DNA of 64,000 nucleotides from Dichotomicrobium sp964540795 (GTDB lineage Bacteria > Pseudomonadota > Alphaproteobacteria > Rhizobiales > Rhodomicrobiaceae): the NCBI GenBank assembly GCA_964540795.1, contig CAZINX010000006.1:62001-126000 (forward strand), written 5' to 3'. Within the stretch, counting starts at the first letter, position 1. Every line of letters begins with the position of its first letter. Shown here one piece after another: positions 9,032 to 18,006 of the stretch. The notes under the pieces are model-generated. The model was given only the letters and a program-made list of their open reading frames with translations. It did not search any database and had not been told where the DNA came from. The position numbers and the translations under genes were made by a program.

Positions 9032-9766
9032 CTAGCCGTTATCGTCGGAGCCTCCCGCTGCTTCGGCCGGGGACAGCAGGCTGGTCGTGTCCATCTTCGG
9101 GCGGCCCTCAACAAGCGTTTCGCCTGTTATCATGAAATAGCTCATCTCAGCGATATTGGTGACGTGATCGCCGATGCGCTCGATATTCTTTGCCCCGAAC
9201 AGCAAATGCGTCGATAGCGTGATGCTGCGCGGATCTTCCATCATGTAGGTCAACAGCTCGCGGAAGAGCGAGTTGTACATCGCGTCGATTTCATAATCGT
9301 CCGTCCAGACCCGCTTGGTCTTCTCCGCATCGCGCGTGGCGTAGGCATCGAGCACGTCCTTGAGCTGCTGCAGCGCCTGCAGGCCCATGTGCTTCAGGCC
9401 AAGCATGGCGCGCTTGGGCTGCGGCTCCCCGGCAATGGCCAGAGTTCGCTTGGAGATGTTCTTGCCCAGGTCGCCGATGCGCTCCAGGTCGCCGGCAACG
9501 CGGATCGCGGTGATGATCTGGCGCAGATCGAGCGCAACCGGCTGACGCCGCGCGATCATCAGGACAGCGAGTTCCTCGATCTCGTTTTCGAGCTGGTCGA
9601 TGTTCTTGTCGCGGGCGATGACGTCTTCCGCCAGCTCCGGGTCGTTCTTCTCCAGCGCCTCTATGGCTTGCGCGAGGAGTTGTTCGCAAAGCCCGCCCAT
9701 ATGGGCAATCTTGGCGTCAAGAGATTTAAGCTCTTGTTCGTAGGAGCTTACCGTATGTTGTTCCAT
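9032..9766 (-). CDS. phoU: Phosphate signalling protein PhoU
   Basis: Cytosolic two-repeat helical-bundle protein that couples the Pst transporter to PhoR and keeps the Pho regulon off when phosphate is plentiful. It carries two PhoU repeats with the metal-binding type acidic motifs (ENEIEELAVLM and NIERIGDHVTNIAE). I chose the ATG at 9766 (244 aa). A TTG nine codons earlier is also in frame and either could be used; AGGAG lies 12 nt before the ATG. It sits between pstB and phoB on the same strand. Confidence 0.97.
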   Translation of the reverse strand: MEQHTVSSYEQELKSLDAKIAHMGGLCEQLLAQAIEALEKNDPELAEDVIARDKNIDQLENEIEELAVLMIARRQPVALDLRQIITAIRVAGDLERIGDLGKNISKRTLAIAGEPQPKRAMLGLKHMGLQALQQLKDVLDAYATRDAEKTKRVWTDDYEIDAMYNSLFRELLTYMMEDPRSITLSTHLLFGAKNIERIGDHVTNIAEMSYFMITGETLVEGRPKMDTTSLLSPAEAAGGSDDNG

Positions 9767-9815
9767 CAGTCTTCGCCGCTCCTGTTTTGGCAAAATACCG
9801 GGCGGCCCAAAAAGG

Positions 9816-10625
9816 TTAGCCGAAGCGTCCGGTAATGTAGTCCTGCGTGCGCGCGTCTTTGGGATTGGTGAAGATCTGGTTGGTGTCGCCTTCCTCCACC
9901 AGATAGCCGAGATGGAAAAACGCTGTCCGTTGGGACACGCGCGCGGCCTGCTGCATCGAGTGCGTGACGATGACGATGCAATAGTTCTTGCGCAACTCGT
10001 CGATCAGTTCCTCGATCTTGGCGGTGGCGATCGGGTCCAGCGCGGAAGCCGGCTCGTCCATCAGAATCACCTCGGGGTTCACCGCGATCGCGCGGGCGAT
10101 GCACAGGCGCTGCTGCTGGCCGCCGGACAGGCCGGTTCCCGGCTCGTCCAGACGGTCCTTCACCTCCTCGAACAGGCCCGCCCGGTGCAGCGCTTCGGCG
10201 ACGACATCGTCGAGTTCGCTTTTCGAGCTGACCTGCCCATGGATACGCGGCCCGTAGGCGACATTCTCGTATACCGATTTCGGGAAGGGGTTCGGCTTCT
10301 GGAACACCATGCCGACGCGAGCGCGCAGTTGCACCGGGTCGATATGCGGGGCGTAGACGTTCACGCCGTCGATGATGACCTCGCCTTCCACCCTTGCGCC
10401 ATCGATCGGGTCGTTCATCCGGTTGAGACAGCGCAGAAATGTGGACTTGCCGCAGCCCGAGGGGCCGATGAAAGCCGTCACCGCGCGGTCGCGAATATCC
10501 AGATCAACATTGATGATGGCCTGGGTCTGACCGTAAAAGACATCGACATTGCGAGCCTGGATTTTCGTCGCGCCGGGCGCAGATGATGTCTGCGAGAAGC
10601 TCGAAATTGTGCTCTGCTGATCCAC
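9816..10625 (-). CDS. pstB: Phosphate ABC transporter ATP-binding protein PstB
   Basis: ATPase of the high-affinity PstSCAB phosphate importer, 269 aa. Walker A is GPSGCGKST (near residue 55), the ABC signature is LSGGQQQRLCIARA, Walker B is VILMDEPASALDP, and the H-loop is IVTHSMQQA. The reading starts at a GTG at 10625. It is 38 bp downstream of pstA and 49 bp upstream of phoU. Confidence 0.98.
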   Translation of the reverse strand: MDQQSTISSFSQTSSAPGATKIQARNVDVFYGQTQAIINVDLDIRDRAVTAFIGPSGCGKSTFLRCLNRMNDPIDGARVEGEVIIDGVNVYAPHIDPVQLRARVGMVFQKPNPFPKSVYENVAYGPRIHGQVSSKSELDDVVAEALHRAGLFEEVKDRLDEPGTGLSGGQQQRLCIARAIAVNPEVILMDEPASALDPIATAKIEELIDELRKNYCIVIVTHSMQQAARVSQRTAFFHLGYLVEEGDTNQIFTNPKDARTQDYITGRFG

Positions 10626-10663
10626 GGGGTCACTCTTTCATCTGGGTGCGTTGATGGCCGGCG

Positions 10664-12316
10664 TCACGACCATTTTTTCTGGAAACGTTGCCGCAGGTAG
10701 ATGGCCACCCCATTCATTATGACGAGAAAGCCAAGCAGCACGAGGATCGCGGCGGATGTGCGCGCCACGAAACCGCGCTCGGGGCTGTCGGCCCAGCTGT
10801 AGATCTGCGTCGGCAGCGCGGTGGCGGGCTGCAGAACGCCCACCTGATCCACTGCCGGAATAAACGCGTTCATGCCGATCAACAGCAGCGGGGCGGTTTC
10901 GCCCAGCGCCTGCGCCAGTCCGATGATGGTGCCGGTCAGAATGCCGGGCATGGCGAGCGGCAGCACGTGATGCATCACCACCTGGTGCTTGGACGCGCCG
11001 ACGCCAAGCGCGGCCTCTCGGATTGACGGCGGCACGGCTTTCAAGGCCGCGCGGGTGGCGATGATGATCGTCGGCAGCGTCATCAGCGAAAGCACCATGC
11101 CGCCCACCAGCGGCGTTGACCTGGGCAGACCGAAAAAGCTGATGAACACCGCAAGGCCGAGCAGGCCGAACACGACCGACGGCACCGCCGCCAGATTGTT
11201 GATGTTCACCTCGATCAGGTCGGTCCAGCGGTTCTTGGGCGCGAATTCCTCAAGATAGACCGCCGCGGCGATGCCGACCGGAAAGCTGATCAGGAAGCAG
11301 ACCAGCAGCGCGAAGAACGACCCCGCCAACGCTCCGGCAAGCCCGGCCAGCTCCGGGAACCGGCTATCCGCCTCGGTGAGGATAGCCCAGTTCAAAGGCT
11401 GCGAGATCGCGCCGCGCTCCACAAGCGAATCGAAAAACGCCAGTTGCTGCTCGGAGTCGAATACGGGATTGCCGACGAGAGCTTCACCCTCGCGGTAATA
11501 CCGATCGAAATGCTCGGTCAGGGGCAGGGCGAGGTTCACCGCGCTCCCGACAGCGCCGGGGTTTGCGACGACGTAATCCTTCAGCTTTTCTGCCGCGGCA
11601 TCTCCCAGAATGCCCCGATAGTCCAGAGCGCTCTGGCCGACAAAAACATCGCGCAGCGCCGAATTCACGATCCGCTCGAAACGCCCTTCGGACGGGTTTG
11701 CGGCGTCGACGTACTGCTCCAGCACGGGCACATCGAGGTTGGCGACGGCCTGGCCATCGACCGTGCCGAGCAATCCCTGCCCGTCCAGAAAATCGAGTGC
11801 CACGATTTGCGAGGAGTTCAGCGCGCTGATCTCGCGCGGGATGACGCCCTTGTTCAACTGATCGAACGGGTCGGACAGCGGGATTTTCATCTCGAACGAT
11901 GTCCCGATCAACTCCGGGTTTGCGACCACCCGGTCTCGCAGCACCCGCCCGGCCTGCGAACTCATGATCCCGAACATCTGGCGGCGCTCGCGCGCGTTTT
12001 CGACATCAGGGAAGTAGCTGGCGAAACCGTCGCGCGCGGCCTTGCGGTAGTTGCCCTGAGCCGGATTTTCGGGGTCGAAATCCTGCGCGCTCAGCGTGAT
12101 CGGGATCGTCACCTTCGATTGCGTGAACGCCGTGTAGCCGTTCAGAAAAAGCGACCCGATCAGGATGCCGAGCATGACGATGGCGATGGTGATCGCCAAT
12201 AGCCCGAGCGCCTGAAGGATGCGGTCGCGGCGATAGCGCTTCTTGACCCGCTTCAGCGCCTGTTCCGAGCCCCAGTCGTGGGTCCGGCTGACGCCGCCTA
12301 TCGTTGCATCAGTCAT
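10664..12316 (-). CDS. pstA: Phosphate ABC transporter permease PstA (long form)
   Basis: Membrane permease subunit of PstSCAB. At 550 aa it is nearly twice the length of E. coli PstA (about 296 aa). After one N-terminal membrane helix (about residues 30-52) comes a soluble, presumably periplasmic, insert of about 280 residues, matching the DUF3333 extension known in alphaproteobacterial PstA. The conserved permease core with six helices follows, with the inner-membrane component signature around EAALGVGASKHQVVMHHVLP. The ATG at 12316 overlaps the pstC stop by 8 bp. Longer in-frame starts upstream would run through pstC and are not credible. Confidence 0.96.
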   Translation of the reverse strand: MTDATIGGVSRTHDWGSEQALKRVKKRYRRDRILQALGLLAITIAIVMLGILIGSLFLNGYTAFTQSKVTIPITLSAQDFDPENPAQGNYRKAARDGFASYFPDVENARERRQMFGIMSSQAGRVLRDRVVANPELIGTSFEMKIPLSDPFDQLNKGVIPREISALNSSQIVALDFLDGQGLLGTVDGQAVANLDVPVLEQYVDAANPSEGRFERIVNSALRDVFVGQSALDYRGILGDAAAEKLKDYVVANPGAVGSAVNLALPLTEHFDRYYREGEALVGNPVFDSEQQLAFFDSLVERGAISQPLNWAILTEADSRFPELAGLAGALAGSFFALLVCFLISFPVGIAAAVYLEEFAPKNRWTDLIEVNINNLAAVPSVVFGLLGLAVFISFFGLPRSTPLVGGMVLSLMTLPTIIIATRAALKAVPPSIREAALGVGASKHQVVMHHVLPLAMPGILTGTIIGLAQALGETAPLLLIGMNAFIPAVDQVGVLQPATALPTQIYSWADSPERGFVARTSAAILVLLGFLVIMNGVAIYLRQRFQKKWS

Positions 12317-13685
12317 ATTTCTCACGATACTTCTGCACCACGCGCAGCGCGATGACGTTGAGAACCAGGGTTGACGCGAAGAGCACAAGGCCAAGAGCGA
12401 AGGCCGCCAGCGTTTTCGCGTTGTCGAACTCGGTGTCGCCGATCAGCAGCGTCACGATCTGCACGGTTACGGTCGTGACCGGCTCCAGCGGGTTAATCGT
12501 GAGGTTGGCGATGATGCCGGCCGCCATCACCACGATCATCGTCTCGCCGATCGCGCGGCTCGCCGCCAGCAGGATGCCGCCGACGATGCCCGGCAAGGCG
12601 GCCGGGATCAGCACGCCCGTGATGGTTTCGCCGCGCGTCGCCCCGAGGGCGTAAGCGCCGTCGCGCATGGATTGCGGCACGGCGTTCAGCGCGTCATCCG
12701 AGAGCGAGGATACAAACGGAATGATCATGATGCCCATGACGGCGCCAGCGGCGAGCGCGCTGTTCGACGCGATATCCAGCCCGATCTGGATGCCGAACTC
12801 GCGCATGGCGGGCGCGACCACCAGGATCGCGAAGAAGCCGTACACGACGGTCGGCACGCCCGCGAGAACCTCGATGACGGGTTTGACGACCGCGCGGAAG
12901 CGTTTTCCCGCGTATTCCGCCAGATAGATCGCCGAGGCCAGCCCGATCGGCACCGCAACCGCAAGCGCAATGAACGCGATCAACAGCGTGCCCGTCAGCA
13001 CGGGGATGACGCCGAACTGACCGCCCGCGGTGACCTGATCGGAGCGTATCGGAATCTGCGGCTCCCACCGCAGGCTCGTGAAAAACTCAACGGGATCGAT
13101 CATCAGGAAGAAGCGCCAGGCCTCGAATGTCAGCGACAGGATAATGCCCAGCGTTGTCAGGATCGCGATAATGGAACAAACGATAATGACGCCCGTAACC
13201 ACCCGCTCGAAAGCCTGCCGCGCGCGGAACTGCGGCGAAACGCGCGAGCGTGTAATCAGCAGACCGATCAAGCCAACGGAGAATGCCGCCACCAGCATCG
13301 CCACTTCCGCGATGTCCTGCCAGCGACCGTAGGTTTGCGCGGCGGCTTCGATGTAAGGTTCCGGCTCGCCGAATATGTTGCCGGCCGCGACCTGCTGGAT
13401 TTGAGAGAGCAAGAGGTCGATCTCGCTAGGGGAACGGCCCTCGACCCTCTCGGGCGGGAGGGTCTGCAAAAGAAGCTGACTGATGATGGAATCTTGTAAA
13501 AAGAGCCAAATGAAAGCAATGAGCAAAGAAGGAATAGAGACCCAGGCGGCAATATAGGCGCCGTAGTAGCCAGGCAGGGAATGAAGATTCCGGCTGTGCC
13601 CTCCTTGCGTCAGTACGCGCCTGCGACCGTAGACATAACCGATCGCGCTGAGAACGAGAATAGTGAGAATGACGATCGAAAACAT
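12309..13685 (-). CDS. pstC: Phosphate ABC transporter permease PstC (long form)
   Basis: Second membrane permease of PstSCAB, 458 aa against about 320 in E. coli. The extra length is at the N-terminus: membrane helices at about residues 1-18 and 42-62, a polar segment of about 60 residues (PPERVEGRSPSEIDLL onward), another helix, and then the usual permease core with the EAA-type loop DGAYALGATRGETITGVLIP. It lies behind a strong hairpin terminator that separates it from pstS, so it is probably expressed at a lower level than the binding protein. It overlaps pstA by 8 bp. Confidence 0.96.
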   Translation of the reverse strand: MFSIVILTILVLSAIGYVYGRRRVLTQGGHSRNLHSLPGYYGAYIAAWVSIPSLLIAFIWLFLQDSIISQLLLQTLPPERVEGRSPSEIDLLLSQIQQVAAGNIFGEPEPYIEAAAQTYGRWQDIAEVAMLVAAFSVGLIGLLITRSRVSPQFRARQAFERVVTGVIIVCSIIAILTTLGIILSLTFEAWRFFLMIDPVEFFTSLRWEPQIPIRSDQVTAGGQFGVIPVLTGTLLIAFIALAVAVPIGLASAIYLAEYAGKRFRAVVKPVIEVLAGVPTVVYGFFAILVVAPAMREFGIQIGLDIASNSALAAGAVMGIMIIPFVSSLSDDALNAVPQSMRDGAYALGATRGETITGVLIPAALPGIVGGILLAASRAIGETMIVVMAAGIIANLTINPLEPVTTVTVQIVTLLIGDTEFDNAKTLAAFALGLVLFASTLVLNVIALRVVQKYREKYD

Positions 13686-13717
13686 GGCACTGTCCTGACG
13701 CCGTGTGCGGCGGATGC

Positions 13718-13756
13718 AAAAAACGGGCGGGGTTGGCTATACTGCCAGCCCCGCCC
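13718..13756 (-). terminator. Intrinsic terminator/attenuator between pstS and pstC
   Basis: Read on the minus strand, a 13-bp stem (GGGCGGGGCTGGC at 13756-13744 with GCCAACCCCGCCC at 13737-13725, one G-U-type pair) and a 6-nt loop are followed by G and six T. It lies 13 bp after the pstS stop and 33 bp before the pstC start. This is the classic position for lowering transcription of the membrane genes relative to the abundant binding protein. Confidence 0.88.
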
Positions 13757-13768
13757 GCCGGTAAAGGC

Positions 13769-14800
13769 TTATTCGAACACGTTGTTCGTGCCGTTCAGGG
13801 CAGCGTCGCGGACCTGCTCGCGCTTGGCGTCGCCAAGCGGAACCAGACCGCGCTCAACCAGGTAACCACCCGGGCCGAACGCTTCTTCCGAGACGAACTC
13901 GGCGATGTACTCTTCCATGCCCGGAATGACATCGCGGTGCGCGTTCTTGATGTAGAAGAACAGCGGACGGGAGATGCCGTAATCGCCGGTTTCAATGGTT
14001 TCGGCGGTCGGCTCGACGCCGCCAACAGAAACGGCTTTCAGCTTGTCCTGGTTCTCGAACAGGAAGGAATAGCCGAAGATGCCGTAAGCGTTCGGGTCGG
14101 CTTCAAGACGCTGAACGATCAGGTTGTCGTTCTCGCCGGCCTCGACGAACGGGCCGTCGGTGCGCATGGCGGCGCAGCCGTCTTCAGCCGCATCTTCGCC
14201 CTGCTCGGCCCAGTAAGGCAATTCCATGCAGCCTTTCACCATCGCCAGTTCGACGAAGGCGTCACGCGTGCCGGAGGTCGGCGGCGGGCCGTACACGGTG
14301 ATTTCGGTTTCCGGCAGATCCGGGTTGACATCGCTCCAGGTGGAGTTCGGGTTGTCGACCAGTTCGCCGTCAACCGGAACCTGAGCGGCCAGAGCCTGAT
14401 AAAGCTCGGTCTTGGTCACGTTGAAGGCCTGGCCTTCACGCGCAACGGCGATCGTGATGCCGTCGGAGCCGACCTGCACTTCGGTGATGTTGTCGACGCC
14501 GTTCTCGGCGCAAAGGTCACGCTCGGAGTCCTTGATCGCGCGCGAGGCGTTGGTGATGTCGGGATGATCCGCGCCGACGCCCTGGCAGAAGATCTGCAGA
14601 CCACCGCCGGAGCCGGTCGATTCCAGAACCGGAGCCGGGAACTCGGTGGTGTTGGCGAATTCTTCGGACACCGCCTGGGCATACGGATAAACGGTGGACG
14701 AACCAACGATGCTGATCTGGTCGCGGGCGACAGCCGGGCCAGCCGCCAGCGTGCCAGCCACGGCCGCAGCCGCGGTGAACGCTACGAACTTCGTATTCAT
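13769..14800 (-). CDS. pstS: Phosphate-binding protein PstS
   Basis: Periplasmic high-affinity phosphate receptor, 343 aa. A signal peptide covers residues 1-25 or so (Ala-rich, cleavage after AVA). The mature protein begins with the phosphate-binding IVGSSTVYPYA segment, and further ligand loops are STGSGGG and PTSGTRDAF (Ser/Thr/Arg contacts). The long form with Cys pairs resembles alphaproteobacterial PstS rather than E. coli PstS. It is the first pst gene, downstream of phoR, with its own candidate Pho-box promoter. Confidence 0.97.
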   Translation of the reverse strand: MNTKFVAFTAAAAVAGTLAAGPAVARDQISIVGSSTVYPYAQAVSEEFANTTEFPAPVLESTGSGGGLQIFCQGVGADHPDITNASRAIKDSERDLCAENGVDNITEVQVGSDGITIAVAREGQAFNVTKTELYQALAAQVPVDGELVDNPNSTWSDVNPDLPETEITVYGPPPTSGTRDAFVELAMVKGCMELPYWAEQGEDAAEDGCAAMRTDGPFVEAGENDNLIVQRLEADPNAYGIFGYSFLFENQDKLKAVSVGGVEPTAETIETGDYGISRPLFFYIKNAHRDVIPGMEEYIAEFVSEEAFGPGGYLVERGLVPLGDAKREQVRDAALNGTNNVFE

Positions 14801-14865
14801 TTGCTCTCCCTGTCTTTCGAGACATGCTGCAAAAGAAAGGCCGCCTCTCGACCTTTCTGACGGGG

Positions 14866-14899
14866 ACCATACAGCCTGCCGTTAATTCTTTTATGACAG
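14866..14899 (-). promoter_or_regulatory. Candidate Pho box and -10 element of pstS
   Basis: On the minus strand a perfect Pho half-site CTGTCAT (14899-14893) is followed by AAAA and a degenerate second half (GAATTAA, 14888-14882). Ten bases later is a -10-like TATGGT (14871-14866). Half-site length, 4-nt gap and 10-bp distance to the -10 fit a PhoB-activated promoter. The second half-site is poor, so this is an inference. The site lies just after the phoR stop, so pstS can be induced apart from phoR. Confidence 0.6.
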
Positions 14900-14900
14900 T

Positions 14901-16316
14901 TTAGGGCGTTGATTCATAATGATTTTCTTCTTTTATGCGGGTGCCGTCGGGGGGTGCGTCCTCACATCGGGAGGCAGCGGCCCGTTTCTGCGCTCCGGGG
15001 GCTTTGTGCGCTGGCAGCAGAACGGTGAAGCGCGAGCCTTCGCCGGGCTTGGAGGTGATGCGCAACTGCCCGCGATGCCGGTTCAGCACGTGTTTGACGA
15101 TCGACAGTCCCAGTCCTGTGCCGCCGCGATCCCGGCTGTCCGCCACATTCACCCGATAGAATCGTTCGGTCAGGCGCGGCAGGTGCTCCTCGGGGATGCC
15201 GGGGCCGTTGTCGATGACCGCGACGTTGACCATTGGCTCCCTGCCGCCCTCGCGCGCCACCACGATGCGAACGAAGCCCCCATCCCGGCCGTATTTGATC
15301 GCGTTGTTCACCAGGTTCTCGAACACCTGAACCAGTCCTTCGCGCTCGCCGAGCACGTAGGCCGGCCCGTCGAGCGGCTGTAACTCGATGCCGATGTCGC
15401 GCTGGGCGGCCAGCCGCTCCAGCGAGCCGCGCACATAGTCGAGCACCTCGTTTATTTCGAGCGGATCGGTCGGGCGCAGATGCGCCTTCATCTCCACCCG
15501 GCTGAGCGAGAGCAGATCGTCGATGACCCGCTTCATCCGCTCGGCCTCGCGCGCCATGACGCCGAGAAATTCCTCGCGCGCCCTCTCGTCGTTGCGCGCC
15601 GGGCCGCGCAGCGTCTCGATAAAGCCGAGGACGGAGGCCAGCGGCGTCTTCAGCTCATGGCTGGCATTGGCGACGAAATCCGCGCGCATCTGGCCGATCC
15701 GCTCCTGTTCCGTCAGGTCGCGCAGGAACACGAATATGGCGGGATCGTCCGGGCCAGCGCCCGGCGGCCCGATCCAGCTCACGGCGGCGGACAGCCACCG
15801 TTCAACCGGAACGACCTCGTTCAGCGCGACCACCTGGTGGCGTTGATGACTCGCCGCGCTGTCAATGGCGTCCAGGAGCTGCGGATGGCGCAAGGCCGTG
15901 GAGACCGGAATGCCGGCATTGAGCGCCCCGTAGGAGTCCGCGGCCTGTTTGTTGAACGCCAGCACCATGCCCTGCCGGGAGAGGACCAGCGCGGGTTCGG
16001 GGAGCCCGTCGATCATCCGGGCGATGGCATCGAGCCGCTCCTCCACCCGGTGGCGATGGGTGTCGCGTGTCGGCCGGCGTTTCAGGATGCCCTCGCGCGG
16101 CAGCGCGCCAGCGGCGAACGCGACGACGGCAAGGCCCGCGAGGCCCGCGAACGGGTTCAGCCCGAAAAAGCCGGCATAGATCAGCGTCACAGCGGCGCAA
16201 ACCGCCACCAGCCAGCGGCGCAGATAAAGCCGCCGCCGCCAACGCTTGAGATGACGCACCGCCGCTGCCGCACGCCACTGCGCGTTGGCTGGCCGGGCCT
16301 GGTTTTCGACCGACAT
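14901..16316 (-). CDS. phoR: Phosphate regulon sensor histidine kinase PhoR
   Basis: Membrane histidine kinase that phosphorylates PhoB under phosphate limitation. I chose the ATG at 16316 (471 aa), preceded by GGAAAGGA; an in-frame start 40 codons earlier lacks support. Two membrane helices lie in about residues 35-72. They are followed by a PAS-like domain (MIDGLPEPALVLS to FVFLRDLTEQER), the HisKA domain with the phospho-His in ANASHELKTPLAS, and the HATPase domain with N-box ENLVNNAIKYG, G1 VIDNGPGIP and G2 GGTGLGLSIVKH. It is the first gene of the pho-pst cluster. The neighbour upstream on the plus strand is unrelated. Confidence 0.96.
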   Translation of the reverse strand: MSVENQARPANAQWRAAAAVRHLKRWRRRLYLRRWLVAVCAAVTLIYAGFFGLNPFAGLAGLAVVAFAAGALPREGILKRRPTRDTHRHRVEERLDAIARMIDGLPEPALVLSRQGMVLAFNKQAADSYGALNAGIPVSTALRHPQLLDAIDSAASHQRHQVVALNEVVPVERWLSAAVSWIGPPGAGPDDPAIFVFLRDLTEQERIGQMRADFVANASHELKTPLASVLGFIETLRGPARNDERAREEFLGVMAREAERMKRVIDDLLSLSRVEMKAHLRPTDPLEINEVLDYVRGSLERLAAQRDIGIELQPLDGPAYVLGEREGLVQVFENLVNNAIKYGRDGGFVRIVVAREGGREPMVNVAVIDNGPGIPEEHLPRLTERFYRVNVADSRDRGGTGLGLSIVKHVLNRHRGQLRITSKPGEGSRFTVLLPAHKAPGAQKRAAASRCEDAPPDGTRIKEENHYESTP

Positions 16317-16587
16317 TACAATTCCTTTCCGCCGGATGGACGCTGCATGGCTCATCGGCCGCGCGTCTCCAGCCGGGCACACCCCACGCTCGATGATTCG
16401 TAACATAGAAGTGCGACAGTTTCGCCAAAGCCCCAATTGGCCTTCGTCATGCCGAAGCCGGGCGGCTGCTCTGCAGAAAACTCGCTGGTTTCAGGAGATT
16501 GCAGGGGCAAGTCTGAATAAGGCGCAGTCGCTGCGCACTCTGGATGCGCTTGCAACGCGACAATGATCCCTCGGCCACGGAATTCCA

Positions 16588-17985
16588 ATGCCTTCCTTCC
16601 AGCCCACCTCGACGGACCCCGCGTATCCGCAATCCACGTCTGTTCTGCATCGCGAAGTCAACAAGGTTTATCCGCGCGCAGCATCGGCGGCGGGCGCGTT
16701 CGTCTACGACCAGACCGGCAAGGACTATCTCGATGCCTCCGGCGGCGCGGCGGTCTGCGCGCTCGGTCACGGCCACCCGCGCGTGATCGCGGCGATCAAG
16801 GCGCAGCTCGACACGCTGGCCTATGCGCACAGCGCGTTCTTCACAACCGATCCGGCCGAAGAACTCGCAGAGTGGCTGGTGCTGCGCGCGCCGGCCGGCT
16901 TCGGGTTCGGCCGCGCGATGTTCGTCTCTGGCGGCTCCGAGGCTGTCGAGGCGGCCATCAAGCTGGCGCGGCAGGCGCATTATGAGCGCGGCGATACAGG
17001 GCGATTGCATTTCATTGCGCGGCGGCAGTCTTATCATGGCAATACGCTGGGCGCGCTGGCGATGGGGCATCATCCCGCCCGGCGCGCGCCTTACGAGGGG
17101 CTGGTCAGCGGGTTCCCGGTCAGCCATATCGCGCCGTGCTACGCCTATCGTCATCAGCGCGCGGACGAGACCTCCGAGGAATACGGCCTGCGCGCGGCGG
17201 CTGAGCTGGAGGCGGAAATCTTGCGCGTCGGCCCCGAGCGGGTCGCCGGCTTCGTGGCGGAGACAGTATCAGGGTCGTCGATCGGCGCCGCGCCGCCAGC
17301 GCCTGGCTATCTGGCGCAGATCCGGCGCATCTGCGACAAATACGGCGTATTCCTGATCCTCGACGAGGTCATGTCGGGCATGGGCCGCACCGGGCATCTG
17401 TTCGCCTGCGCGGAGGACGGCGTTTCGCCGGACTTTATTGCCGTGGCCAAGGGGATCGGGGCGGGCTACCAGCCGATTGGCGCGATGCTGGCGCGCGAGG
17501 AACACGTCCGTACGATTGCGCAGGGCAGCGGCGCGCTGGCGCACGGCCACACCTATATGGCCCATGCCGCCGCCTGCGCCGGCGCGCTGGCCGTGCAGAA
17601 GGTGGTCGAGGAGGACGATCTGCTCGCGCATGTGCGGGCGCGGGGCGCGCAGCTGCGGATAAAACTGCGGGAGCGCTTCGGCGACCATCCGAATGTCGGC
17701 GACATACGCGGGCGCGGTCTGTTCCTGGCGATGGAGTTCGTGGCGGACCGCGACAGCAAGACGCCGTTTGACCCGCGCCGCAAGTTCGCCGCCACGCTCA
17801 AGAGCCTGGCGATGGAAAACGGCCTGATCTGCTACCCGGCCTCCGGCACGGCGGACGGCGTGGCGGGCGATCATGTCCTGCTGGCGCCGCCTTTCAATAT
17901 CAGCCAGGATGAACTCACGCTTCTGGTCGAGCGTCTGGATTGCAGCATCGAGGAAGCCCTGGCGCGAACCGCGCCGGCCGCTTAA
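16588..17985 (+). CDS. Class III PLP aminotransferase (omega-/beta-amino acid type)
   Basis: 465 aa fold-type I aminotransferase. Visible features are FVSGGSEAVEAAIKLAR (phosphate-binding region, near residue 112), the LILDEVMSGMGRTG signature with the PLP Asp, and the catalytic Lys in VAKGIGAGYQPIGA. The long form without ArgD-like context resembles the omega-transaminase/beta-alanine:pyruvate group that acts on omega- or beta-amino acids, or on amines. It lies 21 bp before a BKACE-family gene on the same strand. This suggests it makes a beta-keto acid from a beta-amino acid for the next enzyme. The substrate is not determinable from sequence. Confidence 0.9.
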   Translation: MPSFQPTSTDPAYPQSTSVLHREVNKVYPRAASAAGAFVYDQTGKDYLDASGGAAVCALGHGHPRVIAAIKAQLDTLAYAHSAFFTTDPAEELAEWLVLRAPAGFGFGRAMFVSGGSEAVEAAIKLARQAHYERGDTGRLHFIARRQSYHGNTLGALAMGHHPARRAPYEGLVSGFPVSHIAPCYAYRHQRADETSEEYGLRAAAELEAEILRVGPERVAGFVAETVSGSSIGAAPPAPGYLAQIRRICDKYGVFLILDEVMSGMGRTGHLFACAEDGVSPDFIAVAKGIGAGYQPIGAMLAREEHVRTIAQGSGALAHGHTYMAHAAACAGALAVQKVVEEDDLLAHVRARGAQLRIKLRERFGDHPNVGDIRGRGLFLAMEFVADRDSKTPFDPRRKFAATLKSLAMENGLICYPASGTADGVAGDHVLLAPPFNISQDELTLLVERLDCSIEEALARTAPAA

Positions 17986-18006
17986 GGCGCATAGCCCGAG
18001 CTTCGC

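Noticed and set aside
16522..16536. Hairpin GCGCAG-TCG-CTGCGC before the class III aminotransferase gene
   Set aside because: It is short, single and not followed by T residues. It is likely chance in GC-rich DNA.
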